A DNA stretch of 64,000 bases from CBDDEC01 sp965198045 (GTDB lineage: Bacteria; Chloroflexota; Dehalococcoidia; UBA2979): contig CBDAOL010000011.1 in assembly GCA_965198045.1 (NCBI GenBank), positions 124,001 to 188,000 of the forward strand. Direction: 5' to 3'. The translations under genes were made by a program, and so were the position numbers. How positions within the stretch are numbered: position 1 is the first letter of the stretch; each line of letters opens with the position of its first letter. Under the pieces are notes generated by a model. The model saw nothing but the letters and a program-made list of their open reading frames with translations, was not told the DNA's origin and ran no database searches. Below, one piece after another: positions 18,031-27,538 of the stretch.

Positions 18031-20775
18031 ATGCGCCGCCGTCTGAATTTTGCGATCGTCGCAGGCGTCATCGCCGCGACGGCCGTGGCCTTCGCGATTG
18101 CCGGAGAAGGGCTCCCGGCCCTCGCCGATCACACGGACGATCACGCGAACGACGTGACGGACGCCCGGCTGGTGTCATTGCCCGCCCTGGTGACCGGTGA
18201 GATCGAGGTGGCAGGCGACCTCGATGTCTTTCTCTTCGAGTTGACGACCGGTTCTCGCTACTCCTTCTACCTCGCACCGCAAGATTCATTGAACGGCGCG
18301 CTTGAGTTGCGCGACCCCGCGGACCAGCTCGTCGCTTCGAACGCCGATTGCACCGCCGGGGGCTGCACGAGCGTCGTCGAGGCTGCTATCGAGGTGACTG
18401 CCGACTCGACCGGCACCTTCGCGCTGACCGTGTCTTCGGCGGCGAACGCGGGGCGCTACACGTTGTTTGCGAAGGACCTGACGCCTCAGCCGCTTCCCAT
18501 CCCTGCGAGCGCGACCGCAGTGGTCGACGATTCGATCGACTTCGCAGTGGACCGCGATCCGTATGCCGTCGACCTCGTGGGCGGGAAGACGTACCTCTTC
18601 TTCGCCGAGCACGTTGCGTCGCTCGCGGTCGAGCTGCAGTTGCTCGACGCCAATGACGTCATCGTTTTGCGGAATGCTGACTGCACGCCGCTCTGCATCT
18701 CTGACCGCGACGCCTCGATCGAGTTCACCCCGATCTCCAGCGGGCGGTTCACGTTGGTCGTCAACAACGAGGCGAACGGCGGGAGTTGCCGGCTCTTCGC
18801 GAAGGATCTGACCCCCGTACCGCTAGGCCCGGTCACGATCGATGCCCTCAGCCACACAGACATCCACGACTACGTGATCGACCGCGACATCTTCTCCGTC
18901 GAGCTCAACGGCGACACTCGCTACCACTTCTTCGCGCTGCACAGCACCGGCGTCGATCTGGCGCTGGAGCTGCGCGACCCGTCGGGCGTGCCGATTGCGT
19001 CAAACTTCGACTGCTCGGCTGAGTGTGCGAGTCCGCTCGACGCCCTGCTCGATCTCACGGTGACCGATCCCGGTACGTACGAGCTGACAGTGCTCACGCC
19101 AAGTGGCGGCGGGCGGTCGTACACGCTCTTCGCCAGAGACTTCACGCCCAGAGCGTTCCCAGCACCGACCGTTGCGGGCGTCACGGTCCGCGAGCCCATC
19201 GCCTTCCCCACGGACATCGGGCGGCACGCGGTCGACCTCGTCGAGGGCACGCGCTACGCCTTCTTCGGCGATCCCATCGGCAACTTCGACACCACGCTGG
19301 AGCTGGTCAGCCCGGGCGGCATCATCTTCGCCGCGCCGCCCGATTGCCGACCCGACTGTCGCGACGCCGATGAGTCCCGCATCGAGTTCGTGGCGCCGGA
19401 GAGCGGGACGTACCTGGTTACGCTCGATGGTCCGGCAGCCAATGGCCGAGACTACTTCCTATCCGCGAAGGACCTGACGCCGCAGGTCTTCCCGACTCCG
19501 ACACCAACCAGCGTCAACGTGTCGGACCGCATCGCGTTCGCGACTGACTTCGATCGCTACATCGTCGATCTGGTGGCCGGCACCCCGTACGCCTTCTGGG
19601 CGGACCCGACGCGCTTCGACTCGGCGCTTGAGCTGCACGCGCCGTCGGGTGCGGTGTTCACCTCGACGGCCGACTGTCGCGACCGCGGTTGCACGCACCA
19701 GAACGATTCGCGCCTCGAGTTCGTCGCGCCCGATACCGGCACGTACGAGCTGATCCTCTCCGACCCGAACAACGTCGGACGCGACTATCGGCTCTTCGCG
19801 CGCGACCTGGCGGCGACGGTCCTCGACCCGCCGCCGGTCGAGGGTGAGCGCGTCGAGAATCGTATCCGCTTCCCGAGCGATGTGACTCACTTCGACATGG
19901 AGCTGCAGGCAGACACGCCCTACCTCTTCTTCCTCGATCCGACGGTTTTCAACGCCCAGCTCGAGCTGCGCGACGCATCTAGGACGCTCCTCGCCGTCAA
20001 CAACGACTGCACGGCCGACGGCTGTCCATTGGGCCGGCAGGCCACGCTCGAGTTCACGCCAGAGGCGAGCGGAACGTACCGGCTGTCAGTGCTGTCCGTC
20101 GTTGGCGGCGGACGTGAGTACCGGCTGTTCACGAAGGATCTGACACCGCAGCCGATCGCCCCGCTGACCTCGACGCCAGCGGAGACGAACGATCGGATCG
20201 TCTTCCCGCTTGACCGCGACCCCTACGCTGTCCAGCTGCTGCCGGGGCGCATCTACCGCTTCCACGTCGTGCCGACCAACTACAACGCGACGCTGGAGCT
20301 GCGCGGACCGGACGGCGAGGTGCTCGTGACGAACAGCGATTGCACCGCGGACGGCTGCTCCTCCGCCGAAGAGGCGCAGATCGACTTCCAGCCGACGGTC
20401 GGCGGCAGCTACCGCGTGACGGTCTTCGCGCCGCCCGCAGGCGGACGCGAGTATCGCCTCACGTCCCAGGTGACCGCGGTGCTTGGCTCGATCACGATCG
20501 TGAAGCGCCTGGTGGAGCCGGATCCGACCGACTTCACCTTCGAGGCCGGGCCGGCGCCGCTTGCCGCCTTCACCCTCGACGACGCCAGGGGTACCGATGA
20601 CGACGCGTTCACCGACCGCGTGACGTTCGAGCACATCCCGGCTGACGTCACGTACACCGTCGAGGAACTACCGGTGCCGGGCTTCGCGCTCGAGGAGATC
20701 ACGTGTGACGCCACCTCGGGCATCACGACGGACGCCACGAGCGTCCGATCGCGCTCGAGCCCGGGGCGCACGTGA
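18031..20775 (+). CDS. Giant secreted repeat protein (seven PPC-like domains), C-terminus broken off
   Basis: A 914-residue exported protein with a Sec signal ending near LPALAD. Seven beta-sandwich repeats of about 105-110 residues follow, each with 'D.Y.VDL..G..Y.FF', 'LELRDP.G', a paired-Cys DC...C loop, 'GTY.L.V' and a closing LFAKDLTPQP-like linker. They resemble bacterial pre-peptidase C-terminal (PPC) domains. Around residues 820-905 comes a prealbumin/SpaA-like fold (ITIVKRLVEPDPTDFTFEAG). The last residues (VRSRSSPGRT) are an out-of-frame tail: a one-base loss near 20742 removes it from the natural continuation in 20776-21722. Likely an extracellular adhesin or matrix protein. The conserved paired cysteines suggest one disulphide per repeat. 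Confidence 0.75.
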   Translation: MRRRLNFAIVAGVIAATAVAFAIAGEGLPALADHTDDHANDVTDARLVSLPALVTGEIEVAGDLDVFLFELTTGSRYSFYLAPQDSLNGALELRDPADQLVASNADCTAGGCTSVVEAAIEVTADSTGTFALTVSSAANAGRYTLFAKDLTPQPLPIPASATAVVDDSIDFAVDRDPYAVDLVGGKTYLFFAEHVASLAVELQLLDANDVIVLRNADCTPLCISDRDASIEFTPISSGRFTLVVNNEANGGSCRLFAKDLTPVPLGPVTIDALSHTDIHDYVIDRDIFSVELNGDTRYHFFALHSTGVDLALELRDPSGVPIASNFDCSAECASPLDALLDLTVTDPGTYELTVLTPSGGGRSYTLFARDFTPRAFPAPTVAGVTVREPIAFPTDIGRHAVDLVEGTRYAFFGDPIGNFDTTLELVSPGGIIFAAPPDCRPDCRDADESRIEFVAPESGTYLVTLDGPAANGRDYFLSAKDLTPQVFPTPTPTSVNVSDRIAFATDFDRYIVDLVAGTPYAFWADPTRFDSALELHAPSGAVFTSTADCRDRGCTHQNDSRLEFVAPDTGTYELILSDPNNVGRDYRLFARDLAATVLDPPPVEGERVENRIRFPSDVTHFDMELQADTPYLFFLDPTVFNAQLELRDASRTLLAVNNDCTADGCPLGRQATLEFTPEASGTYRLSVLSVVGGGREYRLFTKDLTPQPIAPLTSTPAETNDRIVFPLDRDPYAVQLLPGRIYRFHVVPTNYNATLELRGPDGEVLVTNSDCTADGCSSAEEAQIDFQPTVGGSYRVTVFAPPAGGREYRLTSQVTAVLGSITIVKRLVEPDPTDFTFEAGPAPLAAFTLDDARGTDDDAFTDRVTFEHIPADVTYTVEELPVPGFALEEITCDATSGITTDATSVRSRSSPGRT

Positions 20776-21722
20776 CCTGCACGTTCTCAACCGCGCCGCT
20801 CGGTTAGCTCACGGTCGTCGTCGATGGCGGTGGCGGCCAGGACGTCGCCTTCCTCGCGGAGAACCTCGGGCTGGTGGGCTTCGCGCTCGACGATGCGTTC
20901 GTCGACGACTTCGACGGCGTCCCGAACTCGAGGCGGTTCGCCGCGTTGTTCAACGAGCGGACGTATCGCGTCAGCCAGGTCCTCACCTTCGGCTTCGACC
21001 TCACCTCGGTGGTGTGCACCGGGGCCACCACGAGCCAGCTGACATTCAGCGGACGGGCCGCCTTTACGCCGGGTGCGACGGGCGTCACGGTGCTGCCGCG
21101 CAATGCCGAGGACATCCTCTGCACGTTCACCGTCGTCGACACGGACCTCGACGATGACGGGCTGACGGACGCGCAGGAGCTGCTGTTCGGCACAGACCCG
21201 ACGAACCCGGATACGGACGGGGACGGCGTGTCGGACAGCCAGGAGCTGTTCATCGACAACACCGACCCCGCGCACATCTGACCTCGACGATGACGGAGAT
21301 GACGACGGAGATGACGACGGGGACAATGACGGAGGCGACGACGGGGACGACGACGGAGATGACGACGGAGATGACGACGGCGACGACGGCGACGGCGGTG
21401 CGCTCGCAGGGTGCTCGCAGGGTGCTCGCCGGCGTTCACGCCGACGATCGCGCCGTTCGGCTGGACGTTCACCATCTACTGCGGCGGCACCGTCGCGCAG
21501 CTGATCGCGGCGCTGGACGCGGCCGGGGCCACGACCGCGCACACGACGCTGATCGACGGCCACCGGGTCACCGGCGTCGCGACCGCGCTGCCCTTCCCCA
21601 ACGACAAACTGCGTGCGAGCTACCCGAACGGCATCCCCGCCAGCACGATCCTCGCGATCCGTTCGTTGACACCCGAGACGTTCGCGGGGCGCCTGGGCCG
21701 CCTGGAGGTGGGCCCGCGCTAG
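20776..21722 (+). pseudogene. Broken C-terminal part of the giant repeat protein (Ca-binding, Asp-rich)
   Basis: The continuation of the upstream protein in shifted frames. Reading from HVTCTFSTAPLG, a TAG at 20805-20807 interrupts; then a second prealbumin-like domain (LVGFALDDAFVDDFDGVPNS) and thrombospondin-3-like calcium loops (DTDLDDDGLTDAQELLFGTD) run to a TGA at 21279. Dropping one T there continues into an almost pure Asp/Gly tract of about 40 residues built on DDDGD units (21284-21400). An 11-bp tandem duplication at about 21406-21427 then shifts the frame into a final domain containing FTPTIAPFGWTFTIYCGGTV, ending at 21722. Without the lesions the whole protein would be about 1,230 residues. 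Confidence 0.6.
21406..21427 (+). repeat. 11-bp tandem duplication (CAGGGTGCTCG x2)
   Basis: Two adjacent copies of CAGGGTGCTCG. Deleting one restores the frame between the Asp-rich tract and the C-terminal domain of the repeat protein, so it looks like a frame-breaking duplication. Confidence 0.7.
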
Positions 21723-23047
21723 TCCGCCTCGGTCGGCTCCGGCGGCTCGGTCCGCTCGGATGTCGAGGTGCGAGCCTCGCGCGCGTAGAGCCAGAGCGCG
21801 GGCGCGAAGAGCAGCGCCGCGGCGACGAGCGTCGTGCGCACCCCTCGCAGCGCGGCGACCACGCCCATGAGCGGGCCGCCGAGGATCTGCCCGAACGCGT
21901 TCGCCTGGCTGACCATCGAGAGCACCGTGGCGCGTGAGCCGGGGGCGAGGCCCCGGTTCACCCAGCCGATGAACAGCGGGTCGAGCGCGATGCGCGCCCA
22001 ACCGAGGGCCATGTAGGAGAGCACGGCGAGCCAGAACGCCTCGGCGAACCCGAAGACGAGCCAGGCCACGATCTGCACCGCCGTGAGGACGATCAGCGCG
22101 GTCGTCACATGCCTCACGCGCTGCACGTCGACCACCCGCGCGACGACCCAGACGAAGAACAACGTACCGAGCAGCTCGGTGATCGCCAGCGCGCCGAAGA
22201 TGGACACGTCCGTGGGGCCGGGCAGGTCGACGAGCAGAGATGGCAGCGAGGCATCCGAGGGCAGGCCGACGTTGTCGATCAGGTGCAGCGACCACAGTCG
22301 ATCGAGCGCCTCGCTCGAGAGGCCGATCAGGAACATCACACCGACGGCGGCGATCAGCAGCGAGCGCCCTCGGATGGCGCGGACCCCGGCGACCGTCGTG
22401 TCGCGCATGTGGCCCCAGGTGCTGCGCTGACCGGGCGAAGCGGGGCGCCAGCCCGCCTCGCCCATGGCGAGCAGCATCCAGCCGGCCAGCACGAGATGTG
22501 CCACGCCGCCGACGAGGAACGGTAGCTGCAGGCTCGCGAAGCCGAGGCCGAAGCCCAGCGGCAAACCTACTAGCCGCCCTGCTTGTCGCAGCTGCTCGGC
22601 CCGCAGGAACGTCGAGGCGGCCTCATCCTCGCCGATCTCGTCGGACAGCCAGGCCTCGGTCGCACCACTGGTCAGCGTCCACGCGAAGCCCCAGACCACC
22701 TGCCCGCCCGCGATGAAGAGGAAGCTCGGGTGCGCGCCCATGATGGCGAAGCCGATGCCCGAGCCGGCGATGCCCGCGATGATCGAGAGGTGGCGGCTGT
22801 AGGTGTCGGCGACCACGCCTGTTGGCACCTCGAACACGAACGCCGACAGTTCGAGGGCGGTCCCGGCCAGGAGCAGCTCGACTGCCGAGAGCTCGGCGTC
22901 ACGAACGACGTAGAGCGCGTAGACCGCCAGCGCCACGGTGCTGGCCAGCCCGGCGAAGAACGTGCGCCAGAGATAGAGCCGCCGCGCGCCCATCGGTTCG
23001 CGACCGCCGAGCAGGGTGCGCCGGTGGATCCAGGGCTCGGCGCTCAC
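21719..23047 (-). CDS. MFS transporter
   Basis: A 442-residue major facilitator with about twelve hydrophobic segments. Motif-A-like GVVADTYSRHLSIIAG lies after helix 2, and the second half contains VVARVVDVQRVRHV. The highly charged C-terminal tail (TSTSERTEPPEPTEAD) is cytoplasmic. The closest general type is the drug/multi-substrate MFS exporters with a long central loop. The GTG at 23047 lies 28 bases after the preceding acyl-CoA dehydrogenase stop; an ATG at 22993 (MGARRLYLW) is an equally plausible start. Its stop codon overlaps that of the broken repeat protein in a CTAG. Confidence 0.82.
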   Translation of the reverse strand: MSAEPWIHRRTLLGGREPMGARRLYLWRTFFAGLASTVALAVYALYVVRDAELSAVELLLAGTALELSAFVFEVPTGVVADTYSRHLSIIAGIAGSGIGFAIMGAHPSFLFIAGGQVVWGFAWTLTSGATEAWLSDEIGEDEAASTFLRAEQLRQAGRLVGLPLGFGLGFASLQLPFLVGGVAHLVLAGWMLLAMGEAGWRPASPGQRSTWGHMRDTTVAGVRAIRGRSLLIAAVGVMFLIGLSSEALDRLWSLHLIDNVGLPSDASLPSLLVDLPGPTDVSIFGALAITELLGTLFFVWVVARVVDVQRVRHVTTALIVLTAVQIVAWLVFGFAEAFWLAVLSYMALGWARIALDPLFIGWVNRGLAPGSRATVLSMVSQANAFGQILGGPLMGVVAALRGVRTTLVAAALLFAPALWLYAREARTSTSERTEPPEPTEAD

Positions 23048-23074
23048 GTGGTGGCAGGCGCCCTGGGACCCTTG

Positions 23075-24244
23075 CTATCCACGCGGGAGACCGAGGCCAC
23101 GCGTGGCGATGATGTTGCGCTGGATCTCGCTGGTACCGGCCGCGATCGTCAGCGCCACGGTCGTCATGTAGAGGCGGCCGTAAAGCCCCCCGAGCGGTGC
23201 GTGCGCCGACTCCGGCCGCAGCTGCCCCGCCAGGCCGAGCATGTTGATGCCTCGACGCGCGTTCCGCTGCTGCGTCTCCGAGCCGAACATCTTCGACATC
23301 GAGGACTCCATGTTCGGCACCAGGTTGCGCGCCTGCATCCAGGTCACGCGGTAGCCGAGGAGCTGGCCGACCTCGATCTCGAGCGCGGTATCGGCGAGCG
23401 TGAGGCGGCGCACCCCGTTGTCGGTGATGCGATGGCCCGCGCCGGCGGAGTCCGCCTCGGGCGCGTGGGTGAGCAGGCGCTGGTAGGGCGTGACGGCCGC
23501 CGCGATCCGCTGGATGCCGGATCGCTCGAAGTCGAGGGTGGTCGTGGCGACGTACCATCCGCGGTTCTCGTCGCCGATCATGTTGCGCGCCGGCACGCGC
23601 ACGTCCTCGAAGAACGTCTCGTTGAAGCCGGCCTCATCGTGCATCTGCACGATCGGACGCAGCGAGATGCCGGGGGTGTCCATCTTCAGCATGAAGTAGG
23701 TGATCCCGCGGTGCTTCGGCGCGTCGCCGTCGGTGCGCGTCAGGACGTGGATCCAGTCGGCGTTCTGTGCGCCAGAGGTCCAGATCTTCTGCCCGTTGAT
23801 CACGAAGTCGTCGCCGTCGCGGATCGCCCGCGTCTGGAGCGAGGCGAGGTCGGATCCACTGCCGGGCTCCGAGTAGCCCTGGCACCACATCACCTCGGCG
23901 TTGGCGATAGCCGGAAAGTGCTCGGCGCGCTGCTCCTCGCTGCCGTGGATGATCAACGTCGGTCCGACGCGGTCGGCGCCCTGTCCGCCCGCCGGCGCGG
24001 TGGCGAAGGTCGACTCCTCCGCGAAGATCATCTGCTCGAAGTAGGTCGCGCCGCCGCCGCCGTACTCCTTGGGCCACGACATGGTCAGCCAGCCGTCGCG
24101 GGCCAGCAGTTGCTGGTACGCCTGCGCGCGCTCGTGCGGTTCGAGGTCGCCTCGACCGCGCAGATCGCCGGTCCAGTGCTCCTCGATGAATCCACGCACC
24201 TTGGTGCGGAACGCTTCCTGCTCGCCATCCCAACCGAAGTCCAT
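23075..24244 (-). CDS. Acyl-CoA dehydrogenase
   Basis: A 389-residue acyl-CoA dehydrogenase. Landmarks are WPKEYGGGGATYFEQMIFAEE, the flavin-binding CQGYSEPGSGSDLASLQTRA, the substrate loop KIWTSGAQNADWI and the C-terminal ALTIAAGTSEIQRNIIATRGLGLPRG motif (quoted in part: AAGTSEIQRNIIATRGLGL). The sequence style (MDFGWDGEQEAFR start, 'FEDVRVPARNMIG') matches enzymes that form heteromeric dehydrogenases in steroid or terpenoid side-chain degradation as well as ordinary ones. GGAGG eight bases before the ATG is a strong ribosome site. The MFS transporter follows in the same direction. Confidence 0.9.
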   Translation of the reverse strand: MDFGWDGEQEAFRTKVRGFIEEHWTGDLRGRGDLEPHERAQAYQQLLARDGWLTMSWPKEYGGGGATYFEQMIFAEESTFATAPAGGQGADRVGPTLIIHGSEEQRAEHFPAIANAEVMWCQGYSEPGSGSDLASLQTRAIRDGDDFVINGQKIWTSGAQNADWIHVLTRTDGDAPKHRGITYFMLKMDTPGISLRPIVQMHDEAGFNETFFEDVRVPARNMIGDENRGWYVATTTLDFERSGIQRIAAAVTPYQRLLTHAPEADSAGAGHRITDNGVRRLTLADTALEIEVGQLLGYRVTWMQARNLVPNMESSMSKMFGSETQQRNARRGINMLGLAGQLRPESAHAPLGGLYGRLYMTTVALTIAAGTSEIQRNIIATRGLGLPRG

Positions 24245-24299
24245 GGCGCCTCCTGACCGCGCGCATCGTAACGCCCACGAGGCCTCGGGCGGGGCGCGC

Positions 24300-24305
24300 T
24301 ATCAT
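24300..24305 (+). promoter_or_regulatory. Putative -10 box of a leaderless promoter (TATCAT)
   Basis: TATCAT ends seven bases before the ATG at 24313. The intervening CGCGCGC contains no Shine-Dalgarno. Confidence 0.5.
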
Positions 24306-24312
24306 CGCGCGC

Positions 24313-24980
24313 ATGCCGCTCGTACATGCGACATGGAACCCCGGCGCCAACGAGGAGTTGCGTCCGACGCTGTTCGCGTTCCACGGGCACGGAGCGCACG
24401 GGCAGGATCTGCTCGGGCTGGCGCCCTACCTCGCCGGCGGGCGGATCCAGGTGATCTGCCCGGAGGCGGAGTTCGTGTTGCAGCCGGGGGCGCTGAGCTA
24501 CACCTGGTTCGAACGCGGCCCCGGCGGGAACGTGACGCCGAGGAGTTTGAGCGTGTCACCGGGCTCGTGAGCGAATTCATCGACGAGGCGACGGCGGCCT
24601 ACCACGTCGATCCGGAGTGTCGCGTCGTGCTCGGGTTCAGCCAGGGCGGTTCGCTTGCGTACCGGCTCGGGCTCGGCGACCCATCGAGGTTCGCGGGGCT
24701 GGCGGCGCTGTCGACTTGGCTGCCGGACGAGGCGGCCGAGCACGCCGACACGGTGCGGCTCGGCGACTTCCCGGTGCTGGTACAGCACGGAAGCCAGGAC
24801 CCGCTGGTGAAGGTCGATCGCGGCCAGCTGTCGCGTGACCGCCTGATCGCGATGGGCGTGACGCCCGAGTACCATGAGTACCCGATGCAGCACTCGATCG
24901 GGCCGGAGAGCCTGCGCGACCTCTCTGACTGGCTCGAGCGGGTGCTGCAACTCCCACCGCCCGAGGCGTCGAAGGCCTGA
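24313..24980 (+). CDS. Phospholipase/carboxylesterase-type alpha/beta hydrolase, frame broken near 24530
   Basis: Two frames together encode an esterase of the YpfH/carboxylesterase type. The first part has LFAFHGHGAHGQDLLGLAPY (oxyanion loop); the second has the nucleophile elbow GFSQGG, the acid in HGSQDPLVKV and the histidine in YPMQHSI. One base in excess around GGCGGGAACGTGACG separates them. The repaired length of about 222 residues is right for the family. The promoter appears leaderless. It is divergent from the acyl-CoA dehydrogenase. Confidence 0.78.
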
Positions 24981-25041
24981 CGGGCGAGCGCTGTCCAGCC
25001 AGCGTGTCGACCGACCCTATCTCGCGCTGAATCACGTTCGA

Positions 25042-25065
25042 AGGCGCCCGCCACGGCGGGCGCTT
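25042..25065 (+). terminator. GC-rich hairpin, probable terminator after the esterase
   Basis: GCGCCCGCC and GGCGGGCGC form a nine-base stem with a two-base loop, extended by AG/TT pairs at the base. It lies 62 bases after the esterase stop and ahead of the MFS gene at 25104. No long T-run, as usual for GC-rich genomes. Confidence 0.5.
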
Positions 25066-25103
25066 GAGTGTCCTCGACACGGGGACCCTGCTGGAGCATT
25101 TCG

Positions 25104-26495
25104 ATGCGCGAGTGGTGGTCTGACACCTTCGTCTCGCTTCGAGAGCCGCGTTACCGCGTGCTGTGGTGGGCGACGCTGGTCAACTTTGCGGCGCTCTGGA
25201 CCGCGATCGTGGCGCGCGGGTTCCTGACCTTCGACATCACTGACAGCACCGTAGCGCTCGGCCTGATCTTCTTCGGTTTCGGCATCCCGATGCTGGTGCT
25301 GACGCCGGTGAGCGGGATCGTCGCCGACCGCGTGCCACGGAAGCCGCTGATGGTCTCGGCGCAGTGGGCGCTCGTGGTCACGAACGCCATCATCGCGGCA
25401 CTGATCCTCGCCGACGCGATCGAGTTCTGGATGCTGTTCGTCGCGGCCATCGCCGAGGGTGCCAGCGTCGCCATTGGCATCCCCGCACGCCAGGCGCTGA
25501 TCGGCGACTTCATCGAGGACGACGAGCTGGGCAACGCGATGGCGCTGCAGCAGGTGGGGTTCAACGCAGCGCGGGTGGTGATGCCCTCGGTCGCTGGTGT
25601 CCTGATTGCGATCGAGTTCATCGGCATGGGCTGGACCTTCGTTCTGCTCACGGTGATGTACGCGATCGGGGCGCTGATCATGATGATGGTGCCGTCGGCT
25701 CCGCGCCGACCGATGGCGACCACCTCGTTCGTCAGCGACTTCATCGAGGGCATCCGCTACGTCCGCTCACGGCCCAGCATTCTCACGTTGGTCGGGACGG
25801 CGTACGTGGTGGAGCTGACGGTCTTCCCGTACTTCGCCTTCCTCCCCGCGTTCGTCGAGGAGATTCTCGGCGCGACCGAGGACCAGGGGACATCGGTCGA
25901 ACTCGGCCTGCTGACGACGATCATTGCGGTCGGGGCGCTGGTAACCTCGCTCTGGGTCGCGAACATCGCGGATCGCGCGCACGCGTGGACCGTCTACGTG
26001 ATCTCGACGGTGCTCTTCGGCGCGTTGTTGGTCGTGCTGGCCCTTGGTCCCGGCGTCGTGGAGGAGGCCGTCGTCGGGGTGTGGCTGGGCCTCGAGGACT
26101 CAAGCTGGCTCGGCATGGCGCTGACACCCGCGTACATCGGCGCGATGGCGATCGGCGTGGCGATCGGCGGCGCCGAGATCGGATTCTTCGGGCTCAACCA
26201 GTCGCTAACGATGAAGTACGCGCACGAGGACTACTACGGGCGCGTGCAGGCCGTGATGCTGCTCGGCTTCGCGCTGAACGGCTGGGCGGGCTTCCCGATC
26301 GGCATCCTTGCGGAGGTGATCGGTGTCCGCGAGACCTTCGCCATCCTCGGCGTCGCGGGGGCCGTCAGCGCGGTGCTAGTGCTCATGTGGGGCGCCCGAA
26401 TGGGTGCACGCGCAGACGCGGTGTCGCCCGAGGATGTGCTCGAGGCCGACCCCGTCGCGGCGCGGGAGCGGGCGGCGATCGCCGGCTCGGGGTAG
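25104..26495 (+). CDS. MFS transporter (MFS_3 / EntS-like)
   Basis: A 463-residue exporter of the MFS_3 type. It begins MREWWSDTFVSLREPRYRVL, typical of this family where a short amphipathic N-terminus precedes helix 1, and carries VSGIVADRVPRKPLMVSAQ as motif A. A long loop between the two halves (GIRYVRSRPSI) and an acidic C-terminal tail are also family features. GGAG at 25093-25096 sets the start. Members export siderophores or drugs; the substrate here is unknown. Confidence 0.86.
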   Translation: MREWWSDTFVSLREPRYRVLWWATLVNFAALWTAIVARGFLTFDITDSTVALGLIFFGFGIPMLVLTPVSGIVADRVPRKPLMVSAQWALVVTNAIIAALILADAIEFWMLFVAAIAEGASVAIGIPARQALIGDFIEDDELGNAMALQQVGFNAARVVMPSVAGVLIAIEFIGMGWTFVLLTVMYAIGALIMMMVPSAPRRPMATTSFVSDFIEGIRYVRSRPSILTLVGTAYVVELTVFPYFAFLPAFVEEILGATEDQGTSVELGLLTTIIAVGALVTSLWVANIADRAHAWTVYVISTVLFGALLVVLALGPGVVEEAVVGVWLGLEDSSWLGMALTPAYIGAMAIGVAIGGAEIGFFGLNQSLTMKYAHEDYYGRVQAVMLLGFALNGWAGFPIGILAEVIGVRETFAILGVAGAVSAVLVLMWGARMGARADAVSPEDVLEADPVAARERAAIAGSG

Positions 26496-26552
26496 ACTGC
26501 CGCCGCGCCCACCTCGCACGGTGCGACGAGGCGACCGGCGAGCGGAGGCCCG

Positions 26553-27524
26553 ATGACCCAGGAGACGAAGACCCCACCTTCACTCGGCGACTACACCGAG
26601 GAGATGCGCGCCTGCGCCGAGGCGATCGACCTCGGACCGGCCGCGATCGTGAGGCCGGAGGACCGCTGGGCCGACCTCAACGGTATCCGCTTCCACTACC
26701 TCGACTGGGGCAACGATCACCTGCCGCACCTGGTGCTGCTGCACGGCGGCTCGCTGACGGCACACACCTGGGACATGGCCTCGCTGCTGCTGCGCGACCG
26801 CTATCACGTCATCGCACTCGACCAGCGTGGCCACGGTGACACCGGCTGGACGCCCGAGGAGCGGATCGGTGGCGACAACGGCGACCTGATGCTCGACGAC
26901 ACGAAGGCGTTCCTCGACCACCTCGGCTACGACCACGTCGTGCTCTGCGGCATGTCGATGGGCGGCATGAATGCGATCCGCTACGCCGCGCGCGACTCGG
27001 AACGCCTCGCGGCGCTGATCGTCGTCGACATCGCGCCGGTGACGATGCAGGCGGGGCTGGTCGAGATGGAGCAGTTCCGCGAGGACACCGAGACGATGCA
27101 CCGCTTCGAGGACTTCCTCGAGCGGGCGATGCACTTCAACCCGCAGCGCAAGCCGGACCACCTGCGCTACTCGCTGCTGCACAGCCTGAAGCCGATTGAG
27201 GAGGGCTGGACCTGGAAGCAGGACCACCGCCGCCGTCCGATGCCCGAGAACATCACAAAGGAGCGCATCCAGGAGCTGCGGACTGCCCGCGCTGAAGCGA
27301 TGTGGTCTGACGTGCGCGCCATCGAGACACCGACCCTGCTGATGCGCGGCGCGCTCAGCAACATCCTCTCGGAGGAGGCAGCCGCCGGAACCGTCGAGGC
27401 GATGCCCGACTGTGAACTCGTCGTCGTCGAGGGCGCCGGGCACTCAGTACAGGGCGACAACCCGAAGGACTTCGCCGCCGGTCTCGACGCGTTCGTCACG
27501 CGTCGAGGGCTCTTCGACCGCTAG
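26553..27524 (+). CDS. Alpha/beta hydrolase
   Basis: A 323-residue alpha/beta hydrolase. The oxyanion loop is LHGGSLTAHTWD, the strand-turn DQRGHGDTGW is typical of epoxide-hydrolase/lactonase-like members, the nucleophile elbow is CGMSMGG, and the histidine lies in GAGHSVQGDNPKDF. A helical cap (about residues 155-245) is rich in charged residues and includes 'KQDHRRRPMPENI'. GGAGG ahead of the ATG confirms the start. It may be cotranscribed with the MFS exporter 57 bases upstream and the AlkD-like gene 14 bases downstream. Confidence 0.87.
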   Translation: MTQETKTPPSLGDYTEEMRACAEAIDLGPAAIVRPEDRWADLNGIRFHYLDWGNDHLPHLVLLHGGSLTAHTWDMASLLLRDRYHVIALDQRGHGDTGWTPEERIGGDNGDLMLDDTKAFLDHLGYDHVVLCGMSMGGMNAIRYAARDSERLAALIVVDIAPVTMQAGLVEMEQFREDTETMHRFEDFLERAMHFNPQRKPDHLRYSLLHSLKPIEEGWTWKQDHRRRPMPENITKERIQELRTARAEAMWSDVRAIETPTLLMRGALSNILSEEAAAGTVEAMPDCELVVVEGAGHSVQGDNPKDFAAGLDAFVTRRGLFDR

Positions 27525-27538
27525 TCGGAGCGACAGGC

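Noticed and set aside
21284..21400. CRISPR-like or satellite repeat
   Set aside because: The units are short, degenerate codon repeats encoding Asp/Gly with no unique spacers.
20787..22295. Long minus-strand open frame opposite the broken repeat-protein tail and the transporter
   Set aside because: Arg/His-rich shadow translation; much of it consists of the complement of the (DDDGD)n tract.
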